Shown here: piece by piece, positions 1 to 8,238 of the stretch
Layout of the letters: each line of letters starts with the position of its first letter
Position numbering within the stretch: position 1 is the first letter of the stretch
Notes under the pieces: model-generated
Told to the model about the DNA's origin: nothing
The model's input: the letters and a program-made list of their open reading frames with translations, nothing else
Databases searched by the model: none
Made by a program: the position numbers and the translations under genes
DNA from: a virus
Strand: one strand, 5' to 3'
Length of the DNA stretch: 60,001 bases
Virus record (IMG/VR): IMGVR_UViG_3300042889_001592
Span: 1 to 60,001 of that record

Positions 1-92
1 CAACGAAGAAATCGAGCTGCTCCTCTATTACTTCTAGTATTGGCCATTGCTCTTAAGCAATCATCTTTGGATATAAATTTAGCTGGAGGCAT
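1..92 (-). CDS. unidentified protein, N-terminus only (runs off left edge)
   Basis: An ATG at 92-90 overlaps the stop of the preceding gene as TAATG, and the frame stays open for 30 codons to the window edge. The peptide starts MPPAKFISKDDCLRAM and continues with a basic NTRSNRGAARFLR stretch. That basic, small-residue-rich segment looks like the start of a helix-turn-helix-type phage protein, but I cannot name the family. It is translationally coupled to the zinc-finger gene upstream. Confidence 0.6.
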   Translation of the reverse strand, partial: MPPAKFISKDDCLRAMANTRSNRGAARFLR

Positions 93-499
93 TAATCGTC
101 GTCTTCGTCTTCTAGGTCTACATCTTCTACATCCTCTAGATCTTCTAAGTCTTCTTCTACCTCTTCGACTTCTAATTCATCGTCTAAGGCCTTTTCAATA
201 ACAGCATCTAATGCTTTAGCATCATCTGTTACTTCATCTTCGTCATAGTTTAAGATCTCTAATGGAACATTTCTAACTCCTCTTGCAGTGTTCTCCATCT
301 CTTGAAGTCTTCTAGCAGTATCCTGATCTAAGATATCAAGCTCTGTTACTGTATAGTCTCCTTCTCCTACTACTCTAATACGTCCTACCTTAGGCTTTAC
401 ATCTGAGCAGTTAACACAGAAATCGTATCCGTATTTTTCTAATCGGAGCTTTGGCATATCATTGCCACATCTTGTACAAGGAATCATTTCTAAATTCAT
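92..499 (-). CDS. small zinc-finger protein with acidic tail
   Basis: The 135-residue protein has a C4 zinc-binding pattern near the N-terminus (CTRC at about residues 8-11, CVNC at 28-31), a middle segment of mixed charge and a C-terminal 40 residues that are almost entirely Asp and Glu. Acidic tails of this kind occur in nucleic-acid mimics and in regulators that touch RNA polymerase, but no specific role can be read from the sequence. It has its own promoter at 526-556 and is followed by an overlapping gene. Confidence 0.8.
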   Translation of the reverse strand: MNLEMIPCTRCGNDMPKLRLEKYGYDFCVNCSDVKPKVGRIRVVGEGDYTVTELDILDQDTARRLQEMENTARGVRNVPLEILNYDEDEVTDDAKALDAVIEKALDDELEVEEVEEDLEDLEDVEDVDLEDEDDD

Positions 500-525
500 A
501 ACCGTTTTTGTTTATTAATTATACC

Positions 526-556
526 TAAATATAAGAACAATAGTCTTCTTAGGCAA
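526..556 (-). promoter_or_regulatory. promoter (TTG-N20-TATATTTA) for the 499 gene
   Basis: On the minus strand TTG (556-554) is followed by exactly 20 bases and then TATATTTAGGTAT. The start codon at 499 lies 26 bases downstream. It matches the -33/-7 plan seen at 23 other sites here. Confidence 0.8.
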
Positions 557-967
557 CTATTTTTTAACTTCTTTTAAGCTAGTTATTACATTCCAAACCT
601 GCTCAGGTGTTTCAAAGTCAACTGTAATCATTTTCTTTCCGTCTGAGAGATCTATCTTTCCATCCCAATTGTCTATGGTAGGTACTTGATATAAATAATA
701 CTGTATTAATGCAAATTGTTCTTTGCTGAAGTGTATCTTAAATAGATTTTCTATTATTTGTAGGAACTTCTCTTCGTAGATAGACATATCTACTCCGATC
801 TCTTCTTCCATGAAGTCTCTCCTATCCTCTATCTCTCTTAAAAGGATAATGTTTTCTATGAAGAGTTTCTTTTCGATTACCTCTCTAGCCATATCCTTTT
901 CCTTTATACTAATACTAGCCTTTAAGAAGCTGTTTAGTGTTTTCCTTAAGTCCTTCTTGTGTACCAT
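557..967 (-). CDS. hypothetical phage protein
   Basis: This 136-residue protein is rich in Lys, Glu and Ile, mostly predicted helical, without signal peptide or membrane segment. I do not recognise the family. Its start overlaps the end of the 915-1127 gene by about 50 bases, which suggests coupled translation at the end of the long sugar operon. The promoter of the next operon lies just beyond its stop. Confidence 0.7.
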   Translation of the reverse strand: MVHKKDLRKTLNSFLKASISIKEKDMAREVIEKKLFIENIILLREIEDRRDFMEEEIGVDMSIYEEKFLQIIENLFKIHFSKEQFALIQYYLYQVPTIDNWDGKIDLSDGKKMITVDFETPEQVWNVITSLKEVKK

Positions 968-1127
968 ACGTGTAGTTCTTTACTTCAAAAATTGTTAGAA
1001 AATCGTTAACTGGTAACTGTTTTGATAATGAGAAGAATTTTACTGCTTCTTCTCTACTTGCTGCATGCAATACTCCTATTGGTTCTTGTGAAGGATTATT
1101 TTTTGAATAAAAACAAAACTGTGGCAT
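915..1127 (-). CDS. small hypothetical protein
   Basis: The 70-residue product starts MPQFCFYSKNN and has an alpha/beta pattern with a central 'AASREEAVKFFS' helix. Short proteins of this look are common in large phages and have no known role. It overlaps the downstream gene and lies 11 bases after the 1139-1489 gene, so it belongs to the same transcript. Confidence 0.65.
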   Translation of the reverse strand: MPQFCFYSKNNPSQEPIGVLHAASREEAVKFFSLSKQLPVNDFLTIFEVKNYTYGTQEGLKENTKQLLKG

Positions 1128-1138
1128 AATTAATTTAT

Positions 1139-1489
1139 TTAGTCGTTACTTGATTGTGCTGCTTGATTTAAAGCATTGATAATAATCTTATCTAGATATT
1201 CGATATAGATAAAGAAACCTATAATCGTCTTATCCTTTAGTTCTCTGTCTCTCTCAACTGCTAAGCCTAGTTGTGATAGTCCTTGATTCAGTTTAGCTCC
1301 TAACTCCATAGCGATGTCGTCTTGTTGTTGCTTAGACATCCCTGCAAAGGTAGTTGGAAGGAATTGTACTTTGATTCCTTTCTTATTTGGATCTTCGTTT
1401 ACATCTATCTTAAGTACAAATTTATTTCCTTTGAAATTTACTTTTGTTACTTCAGATAACATCTCTTTTATTTCGTTGATTAAGCTCAT
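1139..1489 (-). CDS. hypothetical phage protein
   Basis: The 116-residue protein has alternating basic strands at the N-terminus and a helical C-terminus, with no exported or membrane features. No family is recognised. It is separated from the glycosyltransferase upstream by 25 bases that contain CTATTTATA, a motif also present before lysis and exported-protein genes, so it might have an extra promoter. Confidence 0.7.
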   Translation of the reverse strand: MSLINEIKEMLSEVTKVNFKGNKFVLKIDVNEDPNKKGIKVQFLPTTFAGMSKQQQDDIAMELGAKLNQGLSQLGLAVERDRELKDKTIIGFFIYIEYLDKIIINALNQAAQSSND

Positions 1490-1514
1490 ATGTTTTTATT
1501 ATAAATAGTTATTA

Positions 1515-2822
1515 CTATGCAAATATAAACTTCTGTGAAGCTATTAGTGCATCTGTGGTTAACTGTTTTTTATATGTCTGCATTATATTCTCTTTCTTCT
1601 TTATATCAAATGTAAAAGGTCCGTAACTAAAAACACCTTCTTCGTTTTGATCTACAACAGTATGTATATTTTCTATTAAATTCCTTAACTCTGCATTAAA
1701 ACTCTCTTTTAGTTCTGAATACTTAAAAGAAATTACAATATCTTCTTCTATTTCTGAGTCTATATCTGTAGTTACTATCCTTGTGTTAAAGTCTGTAGGA
1801 TTAAAAAACTCCTTTACAGATTCCCAATACTCTTTAGTATACTTCCATCGAAGATTACTGTAGTAGTGTGCTTCAAACTCTATCCTATTTTTAAGTTCCT
1901 CTGCAACTTGACTATCTGTTAGGTACATTTTCTTACAATAAGGCTCTAACCATTGAAGTAATTCAAAATTAACCATTCTATCTATCTCTACCTTAAATGC
2001 TATATTATAGACAGGTTGTGGATGATGTCCAAAGAATCCCCACTTACGGATAAATCTCTTTAACTCTTGCATGTCTGCTTGCTGCTGTAATTCATTCTTA
2101 TACGCTGCATCTGCATTAGTTTTATACCAATCTGTACCTCTACTTGATACGCAAGTAAAATGGTATACACAAGCATTCCAAGTCTGTACCATTTCTAAAT
2201 CACAAAGCTCCATTCTAATAATAGTATCAGAGTCTTCTCTAGAGCATCTGAATTGTGTGTCAAAGCCTCCTAGTATATCAAACCATGTCTTTTTATATAC
2301 AGCAAATGGAGCAAAGTGTCCAACCATGGTAGGTCTATTCTCTTTTTGTAACTCATCTACAAATAAATTAAAAGCTTCATAGTCAAATTCTTCAGGAGTA
2401 ATTCCAAAGTCTTTTACAATCTTTTCTGGAGAGCCTGGATGAAGTGGAGGTTCTATTCTAGCCATCGACAATACTCTCTTCTCCGATGTTAGATTTTCTA
2501 ATATATGTTTATCAAAGTCCTTACCTACTACCATGTCTGATTGTAAGTAACATACTAGATCATTCTTAGCTGCATCAAACATTACTGATATGTTCCTTTG
2601 CCCCCCTACAGGGTAGGGGTTAGGATTTTTACATATACGTAAGTTACTTATAGAGCTTTTGTACTCATTAAGTGCTTCGTATGTATTTTGATTGTCTGAA
2701 TCTATAAAGATTAATACTTCATGTTTGTCTATAGTAGTATGATCTATTAAAGAATTCAGTAATAGTTTTGTATACTCTCTTTCGTTGTTAGCTGAAGCTA
2801 TGCAAAACGTAATTGATTTCAT
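1515..2822 (-). CDS. glycosyltransferase, GT-A fold (family 2-like)
   Basis: The 435-residue protein opens with the GT-A pattern: strand-turn 'TFCIASANNE', an acidic DSD at 41-43 that would bind the nucleotide, and 'YLQSDM' near 92-97 in the position of the metal-binding DxD. A later 'CSREDSDT' fits the catalytic ED region. The last 150 residues are a non-catalytic extension. It should move a sugar from an activated donor to an unknown acceptor in the cytoplasm. It ends the ten-gene sugar operon and starts two bases after the methyltransferase, which supports a shared glycan pathway. Confidence 0.85.
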   Translation of the reverse strand: MKSITFCIASANNEREYTKLLLNSLIDHTTIDKHEVLIFIDSDNQNTYEALNEYKSSISNLRICKNPNPYPVGGQRNISVMFDAAKNDLVCYLQSDMVVGKDFDKHILENLTSEKRVLSMARIEPPLHPGSPEKIVKDFGITPEEFDYEAFNLFVDELQKENRPTMVGHFAPFAVYKKTWFDILGGFDTQFRCSREDSDTIIRMELCDLEMVQTWNACVYHFTCVSSRGTDWYKTNADAAYKNELQQQADMQELKRFIRKWGFFGHHPQPVYNIAFKVEIDRMVNFELLQWLEPYCKKMYLTDSQVAEELKNRIEFEAHYYSNLRWKYTKEYWESVKEFFNPTDFNTRIVTTDIDSEIEEDIVISFKYSELKESFNAELRNLIENIHTVVDQNEEGVFSYGPFTFDIKKKENIMQTYKKQLTTDALIASQKFIFA

Positions 2823-2823
2823 A

Positions 2824-3582
2824 TTACTTTTTTCTTAAAACCGCTAAGTAATTTATTTGTGAAGGATCTAATACTATCTCTACTAATTCAAAGTTATCTT
2901 GAATATCTTTGTTCTGTTGGTCATTTAAGAAGCTTGAGTATAATTCTCCTGTAGATAAAGTCTGTAGAAATTCTTCTGCGATTAATGCATTATCGTATTT
3001 AAACCATCCTCTTGACTTAAGTGGATTTTGTATATCTTCCATAAAGTAGTACCCTCCTGATTTTAACACTCCTATAGCTTTCCAAAGACTCACCATCATA
3101 TGATTAGGCCAGTGGCTTCCGTCTTCAACTACAAAATCAAATCTATTAGGAAATAATTCATTTAACTCATTCCAATCATCAAAGCTTCCTTGATCAGCAT
3201 AAATAAAATTAACACCTTCACTGTTTAGTTTAGTAATATCCTCTAACTTATCTCCTATTTTATGCCCCCAGAAGTTATCTACAGCATATAGATCTAAGTC
3301 TTTAAAATAACTTTTCCACATCTTAATAGATGCATAAGGAAATCTCTTATCACAAACACCTATTTCAAGCATACTGATAGAATCGTTTTTACTACTGTTC
3401 ATATATTTTTCATAAGTAGTTGAATAATGCCAACTTCTATGTGTGGCGTATTCTGTTCCCCATGATAAATTTACTGAATCGGATGTTCCTTTATCTGTTT
3501 CAAATTGATTTGCTAATTCTGATAAAGATTTCTCCGGGCTGTGGTAAGGGTTATTGCTGTTTGTTTTTAAAAATAATTCCAT
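2824..3582 (-). CDS. class I SAM-dependent methyltransferase (sugar O-methyltransferase type)
   Basis: The 252-residue protein has a Rossmann methyltransferase core: 'MLEIGVCDKR' around residue 72 as the SAM-binding loop, 'YAVDNFWG' as the acidic strand-2 end, 'FVVEDGSHWPNHM' near 150 and 'FMEDIQ' near 180. The WGTEYATHRSWHY and EDGSH segments resemble the macrocin/TylF and rhamnosyl O-methyltransferase group, which use metal-coordinating acidic and His residues to methylate sugar hydroxyls. Its 5' end overlaps the reductase gene by 32 bases. The position in the operon suggests a capping methyl group on a phage-made sugar. Confidence 0.8.
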   Translation of the reverse strand: MELFLKTNSNNPYHSPEKSLSELANQFETDKGTSDSVNLSWGTEYATHRSWHYSTTYEKYMNSSKNDSISMLEIGVCDKRFPYASIKMWKSYFKDLDLYAVDNFWGHKIGDKLEDITKLNSEGVNFIYADQGSFDDWNELNELFPNRFDFVVEDGSHWPNHMMVSLWKAIGVLKSGGYYFMEDIQNPLKSRGWFKYDNALIAEEFLQTLSTGELYSSFLNDQQNKDIQDNFELVEIVLDPSQINYLAVLRKK

Positions 3583-4351
3583 TTTTTTCTAATTGTATAT
3601 AAGTGTTAATAATTCCTTGTTTTAATCCTACGAAAGCTATTGGAAGCTCGTTATAAATTCCTATGTAATTCTGTCCTGGTAAAGGATCTTGTATATTGAT
3701 TGGTACTTTATTTATTGATAAGTTATTTATTTGCTGAGCTATATTACTTAACGAGACAGTATCATCATATATACAATCTACTTCTTTCAGAAGATCTTTT
3801 CCTACGATATAATACTCAATTATAGAGATTAGATCAGGCATATAAATAAAGTCCATTAACTTATCTTGATGTATAACTATTGGATCATTATTTAGATAGC
3901 GTTGTATGTTAGATTTAATAAAGCGTGTATCTTTTTCTTTTTCATCAAACACAGCATATATTCTTAAGTTGTAAAAACTATCATACTTGTGTATAAGCTT
4001 ATTTATTATCTTCTTACTAAAGCCATATGGAGTATATTCTGTTCTATATTCAGCTCCTGAACCAAATGATATTAATTTGTTAAACTGTTCTTTTTTTCTG
4101 ATTAAATTATAGAACATAATCAAGTTATAGAAGCTAACAGTCTCATCTTCTTCTTTCAATCTATTTCCTCCTAGTGTTGCAGTATGTATTACAACATCAA
4201 AATATTTTCCTTCAAAAAAAGTATCTACAGATTTAGAATCAAATAAATCCAGTTCTTCTCTTCCAGGAGCTATTATATGATACTTCTCCCAAAGCCTATT
4301 AGCAATACTCTTTGCTATGTATCCGTTTCCTCCTGTGATTAATATTTTCAT
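3551..4351 (-). CDS. NAD(P)-dependent short-chain epimerase/reductase
   Basis: An extended short-chain dehydrogenase of 266 residues, with the nucleotide-binding motif GGNGYIA at 7-13 and a YGFSK (YxxxK) catalytic pair. The family acts on nucleotide-linked sugars as epimerases, dehydratases or 4-keto reductases. It sits directly after the ThDP enzyme with no spacer. By analogy with YerF acting after YerE in yersiniose synthesis, it may reduce the carbonyl left after branching; that is inference. Confidence 0.8.
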   Translation of the reverse strand: MKILITGGNGYIAKSIANRLWEKYHIIAPGREELDLFDSKSVDTFFEGKYFDVVIHTATLGGNRLKEEDETVSFYNLIMFYNLIRKKEQFNKLISFGSGAEYRTEYTPYGFSKKIINKLIHKYDSFYNLRIYAVFDEKEKDTRFIKSNIQRYLNNDPIVIHQDKLMDFIYMPDLISIIEYYIVGKDLLKEVDCIYDDTVSLSNIAQQINNLSINKVPINIQDPLPGQNYIGIYNELPIAFVGLKQGIINTYIQLEKNGIIFKNKQQ

Positions 4352-6100
4352 CTATAAATTAAATACATCTGAGATATGCATGTCAGTTAATTCTCCTGGT
4401 ATTATTCTACCTTCAGAGTCTATTCCTTTATGCACAACCTTTGGTTCGTGAATTTCATATGGATATGTAAATAGTTCGCATACAACTGGACCTTCTGTAG
4501 AGTAAACTTGTGGTATCTTACTATCATACTCGCTATTAGATCTTATACCTATGTAGGGTAGTCCGTAAGCTTTACATATCTTTTCTAAGTCTGGGAAGCT
4601 TATTCCACTCTCTTTACCTGATGCAACTTGTGTACCGTTGAAGAAAGCTTGCTGAGTTATCTTAATAGATAGGTACCCATCGTTGTTTATTACAAATAAC
4701 TTAACTGGCACTTTGTGATGCACTAAGGTCTGTAACTCTTGAATGTTCATCTGTAAGCTTCCATCTCCTTCTATGCATGTGATGTCTTGTCCAGGGCTTG
4801 CAAATGCTGCTCCTATTGCAGCAGGAAGCCCATACCCCATACTCGCACAGCCTACATTTGTAAATAACCTCTGACCTTGCTTTAGTTGGTAGGTCTGTAG
4901 TGTTACTACATGTGCAGATCCATTACTGGTTATAATTGGTGCTCCGTTATCAAACTCTTTTAACCTATCCGTAAAGTAATATGCACTGGCATAGTCCTTC
5001 ATATTAATATGCTTATCATAGAAATACTTCTGTGTAGATCTTGTACCCTTAATATAGTTTTGCCATACTGAGATATCTGGATTGGTAAGTACTTTTCCTT
5101 CTATTTGTTTTAAGAACGTATTAATGTCTCCTAGTATCTTTTGCTCTATATTAAAAGTATGCTTATTAGATTCATACTTATCAATATCAATAAAGATCTT
5201 TTTAGCATTTGGAGCAAATTGAGGTGTATTATACCCTGTCATCTTTACACTCAACCTACTTCCTAGTACTATAATAAGGTCTGCTTGTTGTACAATCGTA
5301 TTAGAAGTTATTTGTCCTAAGATTCCAATACGTCCTGCATAGTATTCGTAAGTATTATCTATACAATCCACTCCTGAATGTACTCCGGAGATTACCGGTA
5401 TGTTAGTTTCTTTTAATATCTTATCGAAGAGATCAAAACTATTTGAAAGTCTTATTCCATTTCCAACTAAGAATAATGGCTTTTTTGCTTGCTTAATATG
5501 CTCTAGGAATGTATTAATTTCTTCCTCCGGTATTAAACTCTCTGTCTGAGATGCTTCTGTAGGCTTTAAGTCTTCCTCTGCTACTTCAGCTCCTTGTATA
5601 TCCAAAGGAATATCTATCCATACTGGACCTGGCCTACCTCCTACTGCTATACTGTATGCTTTTTCTAATTCAAATAAGATATCTCTCTTATCTGTAATCA
5701 TTGTAGCATACTTAGTCATAGGAGTAACTGCTGATACTATATCAAATTCTTGATCTCCTATTTGTCTACAACCGCTCTTACCTACTGTCTGGGATAGAGA
5801 TACTTGCCCTGATATGAATAGGGTAGGTATGCTATCTAACCAACATCCTAATACGCCTGTCAGTGTATTAGTTCCTCCTGGTCCTGTTGTAACAATACAA
5901 GCTCCTACATCTTGTTTCAACCTTGCATAACCTTCAGCAGCCATTGCAGCAGATTGCTCATGATGAACACATACGTAGTCTAGATTTTCTGCCTTACCTA
6001 AAGAGTCTATTAGATGTATACAACCTCCTCCTGAAACTGTAAATACATGTTTGATCTTTTTAGATTCTAAAAATTGTATTACTATATCAGATACTTTCAT
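4352..6100 (-). CDS. thiamine-diphosphate enzyme, acetolactate-synthase-like (possible sugar-branching enzyme)
   Basis: At 582 residues this is a full-length acetolactate-synthase-type protein. Glu48 in 'HHEQSAAMAAEGYAR' is the conserved ThDP-activating glutamate, and 'EGDGSLQMNIQEL...INNDGYLSI' in the C-terminal third is the GDG-NN cofactor site. The middle domain fits an FAD or nucleotide fold. Branched-chain amino-acid synthesis is unlikely because the gene sits among deoxysugar enzymes and next to an RfbH-type dehydratase. YerE, the ThDP enzyme that adds a two-carbon unit to a CDP-4-keto-3,6-dideoxyhexose, is the closest known logic. Substrate is inferred only. Confidence 0.85.
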   Translation of the reverse strand: MKVSDIVIQFLESKKIKHVFTVSGGGCIHLIDSLGKAENLDYVCVHHEQSAAMAAEGYARLKQDVGACIVTTGPGGTNTLTGVLGCWLDSIPTLFISGQVSLSQTVGKSGCRQIGDQEFDIVSAVTPMTKYATMITDKRDILFELEKAYSIAVGGRPGPVWIDIPLDIQGAEVAEEDLKPTEASQTESLIPEEEINTFLEHIKQAKKPLFLVGNGIRLSNSFDLFDKILKETNIPVISGVHSGVDCIDNTYEYYAGRIGILGQITSNTIVQQADLIIVLGSRLSVKMTGYNTPQFAPNAKKIFIDIDKYESNKHTFNIEQKILGDINTFLKQIEGKVLTNPDISVWQNYIKGTRSTQKYFYDKHINMKDYASAYYFTDRLKEFDNGAPIITSNGSAHVVTLQTYQLKQGQRLFTNVGCASMGYGLPAAIGAAFASPGQDITCIEGDGSLQMNIQELQTLVHHKVPVKLFVINNDGYLSIKITQQAFFNGTQVASGKESGISFPDLEKICKAYGLPYIGIRSNSEYDSKIPQVYSTEGPVVCELFTYPYEIHEPKVVHKGIDSEGRIIPGELTDMHISDVFNL

Positions 6101-6482
6101 TTGCGAAAAGTGCTATATCTTTTAGGGATTGTTCCCAATTTAAAAATCTAATTGCTTTATCATCTACATAGCAGATTGCTCTAGGCTTCTCTGCTGTAAC
6201 CTCAGCAATATAACTATCCATATTATACTTTGCAAGCCAAAGCCAAACTAATTCTATACCTGTCTTACCATTTATTAAAGGCCTATCTGCTTTTGCTTTA
6301 GCAGTATAGAGTACAATCTTATACTTGCTTGCTAGAGTTTTTAAAGCTTCTAAAGAACCTTCTATAGGAGTTCCGTAAATAGTTCCATCGTGAAATCCTA
6401 ATTCATGGCTATGTATAACTCCGTCAAAATCTACTGCTACAGTATTTGACTCTTCTGATAAAACTTTATTACTGTAATTCAT
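6087..6482 (-). CDS. HAD-superfamily phosphatase-like protein
   Basis: The 131-residue protein carries the HAD motifs: VDFDGVI (Asp18 nucleophile, Asp20 acid), 'LYTAK' as motif II and 'CYVDDKAI' as the acidic motif III. The short length means almost no cap domain. It could remove a phosphate from a sugar-phosphate intermediate of the operon or belong to the polynucleotide-phosphatase branch. It overlaps the start of the ThDP enzyme by 14 bases and shares one base with the aldolase stop, so all three are co-translated. Confidence 0.75.
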   Translation of the reverse strand: MNYSNKVLSEESNTVAVDFDGVIHSHELGFHDGTIYGTPIEGSLEALKTLASKYKIVLYTAKAKADRPLINGKTGIELVWLWLAKYNMDSYIAEVTAEKPRAICYVDDKAIRFLNWEQSLKDIALFANESI

Positions 6483-7282
6483 TATTTAGAGGTTATAGAT
6501 TGATTAATACGGTCTTGAATCATTTTGATTCGTTTGATATCTTGATTTGCTAAAGCTGTATAGTATTCATGCTTACTTGTCATCCATTCATATTCAAACA
6601 TCTGAGCTTTTGATAAAGCTCTTGATAAGTTCTTTAACGCTATTGAAGGATCAAAGATACAGTATCTAGTTTCAAATTTGTCTAGTAACCCTTCTGAGTG
6701 TAATTTTTTAAGGAAGTCTAATGACTCAATAGATACAGCTCCTCCTAAACAAGCTTTTAGTCCATTAGCTTTTGCTTTAGTAAATACTTGTTTTGCAAGT
6801 TTATAAACCTCTTCACTGTTTACATAAGACCTATCCTTACCCATTGACGATACTAAGTCAACTCTACCTACAGTTACTCCGTATAAGTCTTGAATCTCAG
6901 GAATAGATAATATCTTATCTGAATTATTCATAGCAGTAATTGTCTCTAGGTTTACGTTTAATTGTAAGGTACTTAGAACATCTTCTGAGATATGAGCTTT
7001 GGTGGCTTGTAAGAACTTCACTAATCCAAATTCAGACTCAACCATAGGGGCTACAATTCCTTTTACTCCAATAACAGTAGAGTCTTTTAAATCTCTAATT
7101 GCTTCTGGACCTCCGATCTTTAATGTAACTTTAGTATTAGCTTCATTACATACTTGCTTAAGCCTAACTGTTTCGTTAAAGGTAGCACCTTCATCTTCGA
7201 AACTAGTTTTAATACCTACTAACCCTTCGTTATCGATAAGGTCAGCTAGGATTTTTACGCATTTTGATTCTCTTGTGTTCAT
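6482..7282 (-). CDS. HpcH/HpaI-type aldolase (aldolase/citrate lyase family)
   Basis: The 266-residue protein looks like a TIM-barrel of the HpcH/HpaI aldolase group: 'LVGIKTSFEDEG', 'TLKIGGPEA', 'IVAPMVESEFGLVKFL' with the acidic metal ligand, and 'VTVGRVDLVSSMGKD'. Family members cleave or condense pyruvate-like units with aldehydes using a divalent metal. In this operon it could build or trim a carbon chain on a sugar, but substrate cannot be told from sequence. It lies between the dehydratase and the HAD gene with 2-base spacing. Confidence 0.7.
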   Translation of the reverse strand: MNTRESKCVKILADLIDNEGLVGIKTSFEDEGATFNETVRLKQVCNEANTKVTLKIGGPEAIRDLKDSTVIGVKGIVAPMVESEFGLVKFLQATKAHISEDVLSTLQLNVNLETITAMNNSDKILSIPEIQDLYGVTVGRVDLVSSMGKDRSYVNSEEVYKLAKQVFTKAKANGLKACLGGAVSIESLDFLKKLHSEGLLDKFETRYCIFDPSIALKNLSRALSKAQMFEYEWMTSKHEYYTALANQDIKRIKMIQDRINQSITSK

Positions 7283-7284
7283 AT

Positions 7285-8238
7285 TTACCAGATAAATTTT
7301 TCTCTACTATTTTCTACAATATACTTTAATTCAGTATCAAAGTTAATTTGAGGCTTCCATCCTAATGCTCTTAGCTTATCATCATTCAAAGCATACCTAA
7401 CATCCTGTCCTTGTCTATTACATGAGAAGTCTATAAAGTCTTCTAGTATGTAAACCTGATCCTTATTATACAATGTAAGAACTTTTTTGATAGTATCCAA
7501 ATTACTTTGTTCAAATCCTCCACAAATATTAAAGATTTCATTCTGTACTCCTGATTCAATAATTGTTATAACTGCCTTGGCAGTATCCTGAGCATGAAGC
7601 CAAGTCCTTATTGGAGTACCTCCATTATGTAGAGGAATCTTTTTTCCTAGTTTTAAGTACTTCAAAGCTTTAGGAATTAACTTCTCAACATATTGCCCTA
7701 TTCCGTAATTGTTTGTTGGTCGAACTATTACATATGGAAGATTATAAGTCCTACCCCATGCCGTTACTAACATATCTGCTGCTGCTTTAGTAGCTGAATA
7801 TGGATTAGAAGGTTTAAGTAGATCTGTTTCGATATGCTCTCCCTCTTCAATATCTCCATATACTTCGTCTGTACTGAAGTGAAGGAGTATAGGTTTAGAT
7901 ACGTTCTCTCCTCTGTGGTTCTTAATTAACTCTAATAGGTTATGAACTCCGTTTATATTTGAAGATACAAAATCATCTGAATTAGCAATTGAATTACCTA
8001 CATGAGTTTCAGCTGCTGTATTGATAATATAATCGCAATCGTATAAGAACTTTAAATCATTTATATCACAATCTACAAAAGAAAAGTTACTGTACTCTTT
8101 GAAATCTTTTAGTAGAGTTTTATTAGCTGCATAGGTTCCTTTATCAACTCCCTTAACATACCATCCTTTATTAAGACATGCTCTTGTTATATAGGATCCT
8201 ATAAACCCTAAGCACCCTGTTACATAAACTACTTTCAT
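7285..8238 (-). CDS. nucleotide-sugar 4,6-dehydratase, RmlB/RfbG-like
   Basis: An extended short-chain dehydrogenase of 317 residues. The GCLGFIGS loop at 8-15 binds NAD, 'STDEVYGD' near 127 carries the Asp-Glu pair typical of 4,6-dehydratases, and YSATK is the catalytic YxxxK. 'RPTNNYG' and 'EKLIPK' match the substrate region of dTDP-glucose 4,6-dehydratase. It would make the 4-keto-6-deoxy sugar used by the next enzyme, encoded directly upstream with no gap. No matching nucleotidyltransferase gene is in the window. Confidence 0.85.
   Translation of the reverse strand: MKVVYVTGCLGFIGSYITRACLNKGWYVKGVDKGTYAANKTLLKDFKEYSNFSFVDCDINDLKFLYDCDYIINTAAETHVGNSIANSDDFVSSNINGVHNLLELIKNHRGENVSKPILLHFSTDEVYGDIEEGEHIETDLLKPSNPYSATKAAADMLVTAWGRTYNLPYVIVRPTNNYGIGQYVEKLIPKALKYLKLGKKIPLHNGGTPIRTWLHAQDTAKAVITIIESGVQNEIFNICGGFEQSNLDTIKKVLTLYNKDQVYILEDFIDFSCNRQGQDVRYALNDDKLRALGWKPQINFDTELKYIVENSREKFIW

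Noticed and set aside
4352-6100. Acetolactate synthase for branched-chain amino acids
   Set aside because: No regulatory subunit or ilv/leu gene is nearby; neighbours are deoxysugar enzymes.
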